The position numbers and the translations under genes are program-made. A stretch of 64,000 nucleotides of DNA from Zygnema cylindricum (Eukaryota > Streptophyta > Zygnematophyceae > Zygnematales > Zygnemataceae): assembly GCA_037447655.1 (NCBI GenBank), contig JBBHKE010001342.1, positions 1 through 64,000 on the forward strand, given 5' to 3'. Position 1 is the stretch's first letter, and the number at the start of each line of letters is the position of its first letter. Below the pieces are notes generated by a model. It saw nothing but the letters and a program-made list of their open reading frames with translations, did no database searches and was not told the origin of the DNA. Shown here in pieces: positions 1 to 10,357 of this stretch.

Positions 1-719
1 GTCCGGATTCGCTCCCTTAATCCTCGGAGATGCCGCGATCCAATGTCATTCCGCCACGTGTCATCCGATGTGGCGATGACCACAAACCGCCGAAATCCTC
101 TTCCGCGATCTCGGCGTTAATTCCGGCCCTCCGATTAAATTCACATTTAATCGTAGCTGTAATAAATACATGCGCGGTATTCGTTTCACTAAAGAAATAA
201 ATGCGCGGTATTGGTTTCTTATCCGTACCGGAATCCGTACTTTTAAATTTACTAGATATGTGTCTCAGTAAACAGTTATAGTTAAATGAACTTTTCTACG
301 TATAAATATTTAAATAATTATAAAACCCTATAATACGTAAGTCTATTTATAGACTTAACGGCTAAGGCTACCGGCTACCGGTTGTCTGCCGGGCGGTAGA
401 TACCTGGATCATATCCTGTTGTCGGCACATATCTTTTAGTAAATTAAACCCCTAACTAAAATATATTTACCTGTAGGTACCTAGATCAAATCCTGTGGCC
501 GGCACATATCTTTAAGTAAATTAAACCCTTAACTAAAATATATTTTCCCGTAAACCTCTGGATAGCCTAGTTAGCCATGGCTCTAACTCCCTCTCCAATT
601 TCTTAGTGACTGCGACAAGTTTTAGAGTTGGAGAGAGAAGTTAGAGGTAGACTGCCTCGGCTTCTTTCTTATTTCTATTCAGACCTAGAAAATACTTTAA
701 AAGACCATTAATTTCTACA
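1..719 (-). mobile_element. Ty1/copia LTR, truncated by the window edge (copy L1)
   Basis: This stretch matches the LTRs at 5148-6180 and 57528-58705 in order and orientation. It ends at the shared terminus TTTCTACA, which reads TGTAGAAA on the minus strand, the expected LTR start. A C-rich run at 735-740 lies just inside and could be part of a polypurine tract on the minus strand. Since gag lies on the minus strand between this copy and 5148-6180, this is probably the 3' LTR of that element. The other end is outside the window, so a solo LTR cannot be excluded. Confidence 0.7.
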
Positions 720-727
720 AGGTTCGC

Positions 728-1360
728 GTGATTTCCCCCCGTCTTTATCATTGGGAATCAAATCTGATTGCCCATTTTGCCGCACTCACTTTCTCTTGTC
801 GACGCCTTTATCTCATCCTCTTTCTGTACAATTATAAGAAATATCGAGCCATTGCTTATACGGAATGGCACATTTTGAACACTACACTATATAAAAACTG
901 TCCAAATTAGAGTTATTAACGCTAATTAAATAGTACGTAAAAAAATATAGTTATTAATTTTATTTTCGGTTTGATGGTCAAAATTTTGGGGCGCCGAATT
1001 AGCTTTATTAACGCTAATAGCGATTCACGGTGTAGTACACTGTGAAGCGCTATTAGGGTTAATTTGACGCCCCTTAAGCTATAATTAATTATGCATTTGT
1101 TTCCTTTAAATAGTGTAACGTAGCCCATTAAAATTCAATAGTTATAATATTTTTCCCGTTAAATTGTGGAACGTACACGCAAACTGCCTCGTTTTATTGT
1201 ACAGAATTACAAAAAAGGTGTCAAAAAATGACGTGACACGGGAAAGTGATTGGCGTCGACACGGGAAAACGCACTCAGATTTGATTCATAGAAACGACGA
1301 TGGGGGGAATTTTGCGAAATTGTTCTCACTTGTTCAATCGTCGACTATGTGACCACAGGC
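728..1360. repeat. Degenerate inverted-repeat element
   Basis: An imperfect inverted repeat pairs about 731-775 with about 1262-1312; both arms carry a GAATCAAATCTGA core. A related end recurs near 55966-56035. The interior holds fragments of the MITE family whose ends contain GCGATTCACGGTGTAG (near 1020-1036). No coding capacity is visible. It lies inside the presumed copia element, so it probably inserted there. Confidence 0.45.
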
Positions 1361-1365
1361 TAAAG

Positions 1366-2145
1366 TTGCTTCAGTATGGGAATGTGTAGATAAACTACAC
1401 CTCTCATCGTTATTAGTATTTAAAAAAAATAGTGTCAACGCTAATTTAGCGTTAACAAAGCTATTTTGTGTATTTGTGTCGAGAAAAAGGAAACATTAAT
1501 ATTAATTTTGGCATACAACGCCAATTTATGTGTCAACTTGTAACGTCTACGCCGAGCTGTCATCACCACTATTTCAAATGCAAGTGTACTACACCGCCAA
1601 TCGCTATTAGCGTTGTGTACGCTAATTCCGTCCCGTTTTTTTTTTTTTTATTCTCCATTAGCGTAGTTCATTCTATTTTTTTCTGTACTCTATTTAGGGT
1701 TAATTTTTTAGTACCGTACAAAACGGAAGTACGACATCGTTTAATTAGTGTGGTGTACGGACAGTGACAGACCATACAAAATCGTACATTTTTAAGTAAA
1801 AAGGTATAATTCATTATCTTTAATAGCCGCAGACGCATGAGAATGAGCGGTCTTAAAAGGGGTTCATCCGGGTTGTAAAAAGTTACGTTCGCACATATTT
1901 GACCAACAACCGCATGGTCGACAGTGTGAACGTCAAACATATTCGCCTGAGGAAAGTCAACTTTTTCAGTAAATGAACGTAACTGAATGCAATGTTGCGC
2001 CGGCGTATTACTGTAACTTTTACATATAGGTTATCAACTCCAAGTAGGTTCCTTGTAAGCAGTTATAGTTATTATTAATGTTATTTTATGTTTATGGTTC
2101 AATTAGCGTAAAGGTTTATGGTATTAAGGTGAAAATGGTTCTATT
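1366..2145. repeat. MITE debris, no gene seen
   Basis: AT-rich sequence with scattered MITE ends such as ACTACACCGCCAATCGC near 1588-1604 and repeated GCGTTAAC/GCTAAT motifs. I see no gene here. Confidence 0.35.
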
Positions 2146-2150
2146 TAGTG

Positions 2151-2996
2151 AGTGTTGGGTATCGAGGACCGTTTGCCGATATTCGATATACATCAAATTT
2201 CAGGTACCCGATAATCGATATATCGCTTCGATATATTGAATTTCAAATTATCGCGATATATTGCCGATATATCGCCAATATATCGTATCGTCAATATATC
2301 GAAGCTAAAACAAAAAAAAAAAAAATCCCACAGGTTTTGAAGGTCTCCTTACTTCGGACAAAGTGACTGTAAAATCTTTGCCGGAAAGAAATACGGTTTT
2401 TTCTTGAAAGTCAGCAGAGTGAAGGAGATCTATGAGGTTCATTGACGAGGTACACTTGTGAAGTACAGGTACTTCATACGCAAGTACGATTTTCCAGACG
2501 AAAAAGGTTGGTTTCCAGATATTCGATGATTTTTGAGATTTGGTAGTGAGCTTACGTGGAACCATTCATATCATAACATGTATGTAAAACTTTTTGACAA
2601 AAGATACAGGATGTACCCTAGGCCTCTGTAATACATAAATTTTGTTGTCCGTACTATTACAAATATCTCCTCGTGTAACCATACCCCAAATAATTAATCA
2701 TTAGAATTTCAGAATTAGTACTTTTTTGTCGGTTACATTTTGCGGCGTCTACCTTTAAGTCACGGAACAAAAAACACAGCGTACATGGCGTATAAGACAA
2801 TTTGACTTTTTCGCTAAAATAACATATTATATAAAAAAATAAAAATAAAAAATTTTAAAAATATTATATATCGCGATATATAACGCGATAATTTATGTTG
2901 GTCTCGGTACGATATATCGAGGATCCTGCTCGATCGATATTCAATATATCGAATATCGAGATTATCGCGATATGAATTTACCCGATACCTAACACT
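2151..2996. mobile_element. Non-autonomous inverted-repeat element rich in CGATATATCG
   Basis: The termini AGTGTTGGGTATCG (2151) and its approximate complement CGATACCTAACACT (ending 2996) form inverted repeats. Subterminal zones at 2165-2305 and 2865-2980 are packed with self-complementary GATATATC/CGATAT words. A flanking ATTTAGT occurs on both sides, one to three bases off the ends, and could be a worn target duplication. The middle shows no coding potential. Superfamily unknown; hAT-like is a guess. Confidence 0.55.
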
Positions 2997-3499
2997 ACCA
3001 TTTAGTATAAATGCCCATGGTCAGAATATTTGTGTGCCTGGGCGGCGCTTATTCAGCGGGAAAGTAGAAGGGGCAAATATTATCCTAGAGGCTTTACATA
3101 GGCTGCTCATTCTGTGGGTCAATGGAGACCACAGAATTTCAGTATACAATAACAATATTTGGCGTTGGCGATATTTGGGGAGAGGAAACGCCAAATGCGG
3201 ACAGTCCATAAAAAAATGGATCCGTCCTTGGCGAATCACAACCAACCGTTTTGTGGTGGGGTCTGACGCTGCAGCGTCATTTCGTATTGACAACTTTTTT
3301 TTCATTCAGGGGGAAGCAAGCAAAAGCTCCGCCGCCTGTTCCACATTTCGTCCATGGATTCCATTTCCGTAACCGCAAGCGTTCTCCTCCTACTTCCTTT
3401 CCTCCACCATCCATATTTCTCACTTTCGCCCTCACTAAGCCCTCTTTCTTCCCTATCGACCTGCCGTTTCTTCATCCAGCCACCCTGTCTCCTCTATAT
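2997..3499. other. Stretch with no recognised feature
   Basis: Short open frames on both strands show no family motif. It sits between the inverted-repeat element and the truncated copia pol, where integrase and reverse transcriptase would be expected, and shows neither. Confidence 0.4.
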
Positions 3500-5029
3500 C
3501 TCGTTGAATCTATAGTGAAAAACGCTCCATTTTTCCGGTTTGCGTGACCCTCTCCCTCTCCCTCTCTCCCTATCAATCTGCCTCTTATCTAGATTCACAT
3601 GCCCAAGCCTCTTATGCCACAACATTATATCATGAACACCAACATAATAAAGTTTCTTCTTTTCATTGCTTAAAATCAGCTTAAACATCCCTTGGCTACC
3701 TTTTTCAGCAGTGAAATAAACTTCCTCAAAATTAGCTGTAAAGACTCTTTTCCTAGTGCTAGTATCAAAACCCTTATCATCTAAGACAAACGTAGAGATG
3801 AGGTTTTTGTTCAGCTCCGGAATAAACAATACATCGGAGAATGTAACTAAGGATGTCTTTCCTTCTACTAACACTTTTAGATCTACCGATCCTACAAGAG
3901 TAGTACTGACTATCCTCCCATTCCCATACTCTATCTCTACGGTGGGAATCTTTCTTATCTTAGTGAAGAGGTGTTTATCTTTACACATGTGCATGGATGC
4001 ACCTGAATCAACAATCCAGCCTGCTTCACCTTTCAATCCACCAAAAGCACATTTCTGCTTTCGTGGAATTTCGACCTCATTTTTCGCTTCCAACTCCTCA
4101 TCCAATAGGAGTTCATCGTCCTCGTCCTCGGATTCCGCCTCATGTACCTGTGTCACAAGGGCCTTTTTCTTTCCTCTCGGGGGTCCACCGGTCTGCCCCT
4201 CCTTTAACCGCAGCTCGGTTAACTTAGTGCATTCAGCCATATAGTGCCCGGGTTTCTTACAAAAATGGCACAAACCCTTGGGAGTCCTTGGTCCGAACTC
4301 CTCGGTCTGATTTTTTTGCCCCTCCCCTCGATAATTTCCAACCTGTTTTCTGGAATCATTGTTTCTCCAATCGGTCCCAGCTGCCAAAGCTTGCCCACTC
4401 TTTCCTCCCCTTCGGATCTCAATTGTATTCTCCCGAACGAGAATCATCCCTACCACTAAATTCCAAATCCACCTTGAGTCCGCCAAGTCTTGCACACGGT
4501 TGACTATGTTCCCGAACTCATCGGGTAACTTCATCGGTAACTAGTTGACCTTTTCCTTTTCACTAAATACTTTTCCAGCAGTCCCTAGTTCCATGAAAAG
4601 TGTAGCAAGCTCATTACAAAAATCCAACATCTTCCCCCCTTTGTATACATACTCCTTAATCTTATGATCAGCTTACTGTTGTTGCTGAATCGTACCACTT
4701 CGGTACATCTCTATGATAGCCACCCAAAGATCGAATGCCCTCTCTACCTGCAAATGGGGAGATGCAAGCCCTTGAGTAAGATGGCGGAGGATGAAGTGCT
4801 TAGCCATCATATTGTTGTAGTCCCACGTATCGATATCATACTCCTCGTTTCTCAGAATAGGTGACATGAATGCCGAACCGGTTGCTATTGGTGTGACCGT
4901 CTCCTTCTCCTTTCCTTTGTCCACCACCTCTTCTTCTTTTGTCTCCTCCGTTGAAGATGGATCTGCATCTCTAGTGAATGTGCCTACTGTAAACCCAGGA
5001 GGTATCCCAAGATTGGATGGACGCCTCAC
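3500..5029 (-). pseudogene. Ty1/copia gag-protease remnant, pol truncated
   Basis: Read on the minus strand, 5029-4673 gives a copia-type gag N-terminus and 4534-3570 gives the rest. The second part contains a retroviral zinc knuckle (CHFCKKPGHYMAEC), an aspartic protease active site (VDSGAS) and the GAG-pre-integrase motif LWHKRLGHVNL. Gag packages the element RNA; the protease cleaves the polyprotein. A frame break separates the parts at about 4540-4670, and the frame degenerates just after the pre-integrase motif. Integrase, reverse transcriptase and RNase H are absent from 720-3500, so the copy cannot be autonomous. The 5' LTR at 5148-6180 lies directly upstream. Confidence 0.85.
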
Positions 5030-5132
5030 TCATCCACTCACTATTCTCCAAAATCGTTTCTCACATAAAGCTCTTGTCATCATACTTGCCTATTATATGA
5101 AGCCAGCTCCATTGAATATGGGCACCCTAGAT

Positions 5133-5147
5133 GGTGGGCCCATAACC
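5133..5147 (-). other. Copia primer-binding site of the half-tRNA type
   Basis: On the minus strand GGTTATGGGCCCACC follows the LTR end directly. Its complement equals part of the anticodon arm of plant initiator tRNA-Met (the GGGCCCATAACC region), not the tRNA 3' end. Drosophila copia is known to prime from a 5' half of initiator tRNA-Met. The match is from my memory of the tRNA sequence. Confidence 0.7.
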
Positions 5148-6180
5148 AGCAACTCTGAGACCTCCATAAAATCTCAGAGTAGGCAGCTCACACGAAGCCT
5201 CTAGGATAACCCTGACCCCTTTGTGTTTCAGCAAGGATAACTGCCACCTTGGTTGACAAAAACTCTGACCACTTTCACCCCTGTGAAGGGAAGACTCCCC
5301 TGAGTCGATAGCAAAAAGAATCTCTGAATTTGCTCCCCTGAGCATGAAGTTATGAAGGGTCAAAGTTGACTTTTTGTACAGAAGCTCTTTGGGAGAGAGG
5401 GTCCAATCTATAAAAAATTTCTAAGTCTATCTCTCTCTAAAACTCTATCTACTGAAGTACGACACCAATCATAATAGTGTATCGTAGATAAAGGTACAGG
5501 TGCCGGTGTACTTTCTGTACGGCCATTGTACGACATGGCCAAAAAGTCGACACATGTCATTTTTGGATTCGTTTATGGAATCCCCGGAGATGCCATAATC
5601 AAATGTGATTGCGCCACGTGGCGATTGATGTGACGTCGTCCGCAAACCGCCGAAAACCCATTGCGCGATCTTGTCATGCTTCGTGGCCGTCCGATTAAGC
5701 CGGATTACAATCGTGGTCGTCATAAATACTTTCGCAATATTTGTTTCGCCTTCGAAACAAAATGCGCGATATTCGTTTCAGATTTTCCGTACGCCATACA
5801 TTACAAACTGTATCTATGTCTAAATATCACGTTGAATGAAATAGCCTACGTGTTTACATTTAAATAACTACCAAACCCTATATCATATATCTTCGGTTTA
5901 GACTAGATGGCTAAGGCTACCGGCTACCGGCTACTTTGAAAGACGGCAGGTACCAGGTTTAAATCGTGGGTTTGCCAAGTTCATTTTGGTAAAATCTACC
6001 AACCTAATATCTGGCCCCGTCGGGATAGCATAGGCGGCCATGGCTCTATCTCCCTCTCCAATTTTCAGTGACTGCGACAAGTGTGGGAGCTAGAGAGAGG
6101 AGTTAGAGGCAGGTTGCCTCTGCTTCTTTTCTGCATTTTACAAAACCTAGAAAATACTAAAATAACCTTTTATTTCTACA
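5148..6180 (-). mobile_element. Ty1/copia 5' LTR (copy L2)
   Basis: This 1033-bp segment aligns along its length with the solo LTR at 57528-58705 and, from about 5560, with 1-719. On the minus strand it starts TGTAGAAA at 6180 and ends at 5148 next to the primer-binding site; the terminal bases there have drifted from the expected CA. Its 6180 boundary cuts into the decayed ORF at 6181-7212, so the copia element appears to have inserted into that older sequence. The candidate target duplication is CGAGC at 6181-6185; its partner would lie left of the window. Confidence 0.85.
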
Positions 6181-7212
6181 CGAGCCGCTCGCAAAGCCAT
6201 TACCTTTGGAGTTTTTCGACAATACTTTAAGACGGTGTATAGTCGGGGGTCCCACGGATGGTGAAGCCGTAATAACTCGGGAACATTCACCCGAAATCCG
6301 CGGTCGTCGTGAACAATCCACGTATGCCATTGATTCGATGGATCGAATTGCCGTATGTGGGCAAATGTTGAGCCACGGTCGTCGTCGTCAATGAAGTGCC
6401 ACGTCGGATGTGCGGGAACATCCGGGGGGATGTCGAGAATTTCCGGATGGGGATTTTCCCTCGGGTTAAGGGGGCTAAGTTCACCGTACCTCCAATGTTC
6501 CAGTTATTCGGCAGCCGGAATGTAATGCTCGGCCCGAGGAACAAAACTGTCCATTTCCTCCTCTCCTGTGGGAGGAAGAAAATACCAATCCGGATCCTCA
6601 ACTCGATATGAAGCTTGAGGACCCGGATTACCTAATACAACGCCTCTCTCCCTATTCGGTGATGGAGGCGCCACGAACACATTGTCATCATCCGCGTATT
6701 CATCCTCTCGTTGTCGTCCCTCGCTATCCGGACTTTGGTCGTCCTCGGTGGCGGGCTCATCCACATCCTTCCATACACGAATATCCGTGGGATGTTCTAC
6801 CTCGAGGGTATGCTTCTCATCCGGCGGTTCCTCCCCATCCACAATGCTCTCATCGCTACAAGAAGTTGAGGGGACGTAATCCTCGAGATGAGCAGTTGCT
6901 TTCCATTCTCGTGACAATCGGCGATCATCCAATTGATTACTCGAAGTCGAGTAATCTTCGTTGAAACTTGCTGAACTTTTCGGATCGACACCAGACATTC
7001 CCGTATTTATCACACGGTGAGTCCAAATCTCCGGTAATAGCGCCTTCCAAGAGGGGGTTCGCGTCGGGGGATTCAAGTTCTTCACTCGGTGGGTCGGGTC
7101 CTTGGGTTTCGCTACCATCCATGTCCTCTACGGCAAGAGGTGGCAATAATCCATCCGTAGCGGTGTTTTTCGCCGCAAAAAAGGTGGTAATATGGGAAGT
7201 AATGGGCCACAT
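6181..7212 (-). pseudogene. Decayed ORF related to the gypsy accessory ORF at 61478-62697
   Basis: On the minus strand a frame runs from about 7118 down to the LTR boundary at 6181 with one in-frame TAA (near 6502). A second frame (7212-6940) looks coding-like too, which suggests an early frameshift. The product is acidic in its first half (runs of E and D), then carries a conserved block: P-x2-VPxxPxWxF, then VNVPELLRLHHPWD, then TPKVMAL. The same order occurs in the gypsy accessory ORF (VDVPGLLRRYHPWD, TPEVRAL). No known family is recognised. No integrase or chromodomain lies upstream, so it is either a separate fragment of such an element or a related gene. It is cut by the copia LTR. Confidence 0.6.
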
Positions 7213-10200
7213 ATTTGCAAATATAAAAAAAACGTCTTGACCAAAAAAAGATACAAATGAAATAATAGGGATGCAAAAGCCTAGGTAAATGGAGAATGTG
7301 GTAAGAGAGTGCCATTGTTGGACAGAACGCCAAATATATATACAAAAAAAAAAAAAAAATGGGACAAAAAGGAGGGAAATATTTCCTCAAACTTTCGGTG
7401 TTCAAAATTTGAATTTTAATATTTGGCGTGTCAGTGAGTTATCCAAATATTTTAGACGACAGAGAATGCGGGAAAGTCTCATAATTTTCGTCAGTTTTGA
7501 GGGAGGGAGTATACACGTGGTAAGCGACGGACGATTTTCATGAAAGAGCCATGGTAACTGCCTGCTCCTAATTGTATGTACGGATCGTTTTTGGAATGGT
7601 GGCGGGTATGACAGGTGATTTTTGTCACGTCGTGCTGGAGACGTAATGTTTGCGTGGATATAAAATTGACCAAGTGTAATTTTAGGCGACCAATCAAAAT
7701 AAGCTTGAGACGAGGTGGTTGTTGTGATTGTACATTTTGGACCAATTTAGAATAAGGGTTTACTCTAATACGTCATAACATTAACGCTAATACCGGTCAC
7801 AAGCCGAAGAGACAAACGGAAGTGCAACCATTTTAGAGTAAACACACATATTAGCATTAATTCACTCTAATAAAATCAAACATCACGACATTATTAGCGT
7901 AAAGAACCCTTATTTACGTACAGTATCGAGGTACAAAGGACAAGCGACCAACTTTGTATACAACAAGCTTTGCGTAAACATTACAACCGTACAAATTACA
8001 CTTCTTACAACTGGACAAAAAATGTAAACTTTACGCCGTAGCGCCGACGCTTAACTGTGGTAAAATAGTCTGACATGTACGTATGAATGTTTTACGTGAC
8101 GACGTACGATTTCAAAAAAATTGTACGGGTACATATATTAGTGTATACATGTTTGCGACCGACATTTTTATTTTTCAGAGACTCAAATTAGCATTATTAA
8201 ACAATTAGAATGTATGTTTTTTTTCAAAATTTTCAAATTCTTAATATCGTACACCACTGTAATTAATAGTATACGCTAAAGAAACTTCTACGCTAATAGC
8301 GATTGGCGGTGTACAGTACCGCGACAGCATTCGCAGAAATACGTACTTGTGAGATTTATCGTACGAAACATATAAACTAGAGTAGAATTTAACAGTATTT
8401 GGCTATTTGCGGTTACTTTACCCTATTGTATGCTTCATATTTACTTATTTAGTAATGTTCCCGCTCTTTCCTTCCGCTAACAGGTATTGAAAGTTAATTC
8501 ACATGCGAAAAACATTTAACGCTGTAGAAATGAGATGTCACGTGTCACGTTTAAGTGTGTTAGTTTGCCTTTTCGCTGTGTCATCCTCCCTTTCCAACGA
8601 TTTCACTTTTTTACATTAGGTTTGTTTCCATAGTGCTCGGTTTTTCAGTTTCTTTCTTGCCACTCGTATCCATTGTTCCTAAAGATGTCATCATTTTATT
8701 ACAGAATGTGCGATGGAAATGGTTTGTCGCGTAGCATTCTTAATAAAGTCGGGCCACTCTTCTGTATTTTGTGTATTTTAGGGTTTTTGTGTACTCAAGT
8801 ATAAGAGGTGCCTACTCGTCCTCTATACCATTGGAGGTGTGAAAGTGTTGCTCTGGTGATTGATTCCGGCTTTGTTATAGTAGATTCCATAATTTCGATT
8901 TTATATTTGTTTGAAGTTCTGAGTGAAAGCTTTTAGGTGTAAATAATAATTAAGGTTATAATCTGATAGACCATGTTTACTAGATCAATCAGTCCAGATC
9001 TTTATTTATGTGCCGTTTTCGCATCAAATTTGCAAATGTTCTTCTTTGATTTCATGCAAAGTGGGCGAGGTTTCCTTTTCGCACCACTCAGGATTGGTGG
9101 AAAATATTGAATAGAAGTGCAGCTTACAAAAACTGAAATTACTTTTTTTCTGATAATTTTTTTTGCATATATTCCATGGTCACCAAGTATCCTCAGAAAA
9201 TCCTGTTATTTTCACTGAGTAGTGTGTTTACTATGGGTGAAGAGTTGCACCTTTCTAGCCAGATATCGATTAGTTCTACCTTGGATAATAAACGATTAGG
9301 TTAATTCGGTTAGAACTGCAGTTACAAAATTCAATAAAATTGATGTGATCAATGTTAGGACGAGATGTTTTCGAAACATTTCGCGGGAACAGTAATTTTC
9401 AGCCATCAGGTTAGGTTGAGAAAAGTTTTTCACAGGAACAATTCTGTCTATTCATCAACTTGACTTATCTTGCAGTATCCATCACTTTTTAGCATTTTAT
9501 CAGGTTAGAAGTATTGTTTCTTATGCCAGATTACCTGCCACTTTGGAGTTTTGAAATACAGTTTGACTACTCAATTTTCGGTTTTTTTTTGGGCAGATAT
9601 ATTTCAATTTTGCAGCCAAGTTACACAATGAATCACTACTAAAAAAATCACACCAAGGCTGTTTAGGCATTGATAATTCTACATCCGCCATATACATGGA
9701 TGACTATCCCGTAAAAAAAAATTACAATTAGTGTCATTCCCTTCAGAGGTAAAATGAAACCAGAACTGAAAATAGCATAGACATCGACAATGTTATTTTG
9801 CAAGTTTTTTACCATATGCACACTTTTTTCAACTGAATCTTTCATCACCAGATTATCACCACACCACCATTCATATAAAAAAAAGATGTATTAGGTCATC
9901 ATTTACAAGGCACTAAAATTCTTGAGCAATGCACCACTACAAAGATATCGACCACCAATCAAATTCATTATTATAACCACCCTCCACACAGTAAAATCAT
10001 CTGTGATGGTAAAAACACCGGCTTTCTCTCCTAAGATTTTGAATTTGACAAATGTTTAACTTTCCACAAAAGTGAACTATAATGATGCTCCAACCATCTG
10101 ACTAAAAAAAATATTATTTGCGCGCGATTTACTAGTGATAATAGCCATTCATCTACCAATCAGATAAACAAACTAATAACTGTCGTACATTACAACCTGT

Positions 10201-10357
10201 GAGAACCATTTCCACAATGTGGTGGACAAATATTCCCTACAGCTACCATCTCATAAGACCTCCATCCCTTGGAAAAATTGCATTTAAGTCATCAGAAAGA
10301 ACCTACACAAAAAATGTTCCTAAAATTCAGTATAAGGAACCAATAATATCCACCTCT
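7213..10357. other. Intergenic, MITE fragments, no gene seen
   Basis: AT-rich spacer downstream of FAD6. MITE-like GCTAAT/GCGTTA words occur at 7760-7920, and a MITE end (GCGATTGGCGGTGTA) at 8299-8313. No open frame shows family motifs and I see no RNA gene. The part next to 10357 should hold the FAD6 3' UTR. Confidence 0.4.

Noticed and set aside
3756-4503. Plus-strand frames opposite copia gag
   Set aside because: The minus strand carries the zinc knuckle and protease motifs; the plus frames are shadows.
5127-5363. Minus-strand frame beginning MTLHNF, repeated at 57525-57872
   Set aside because: It translates the LTR end and is doubled only because the LTR is; no sign of a real protein.
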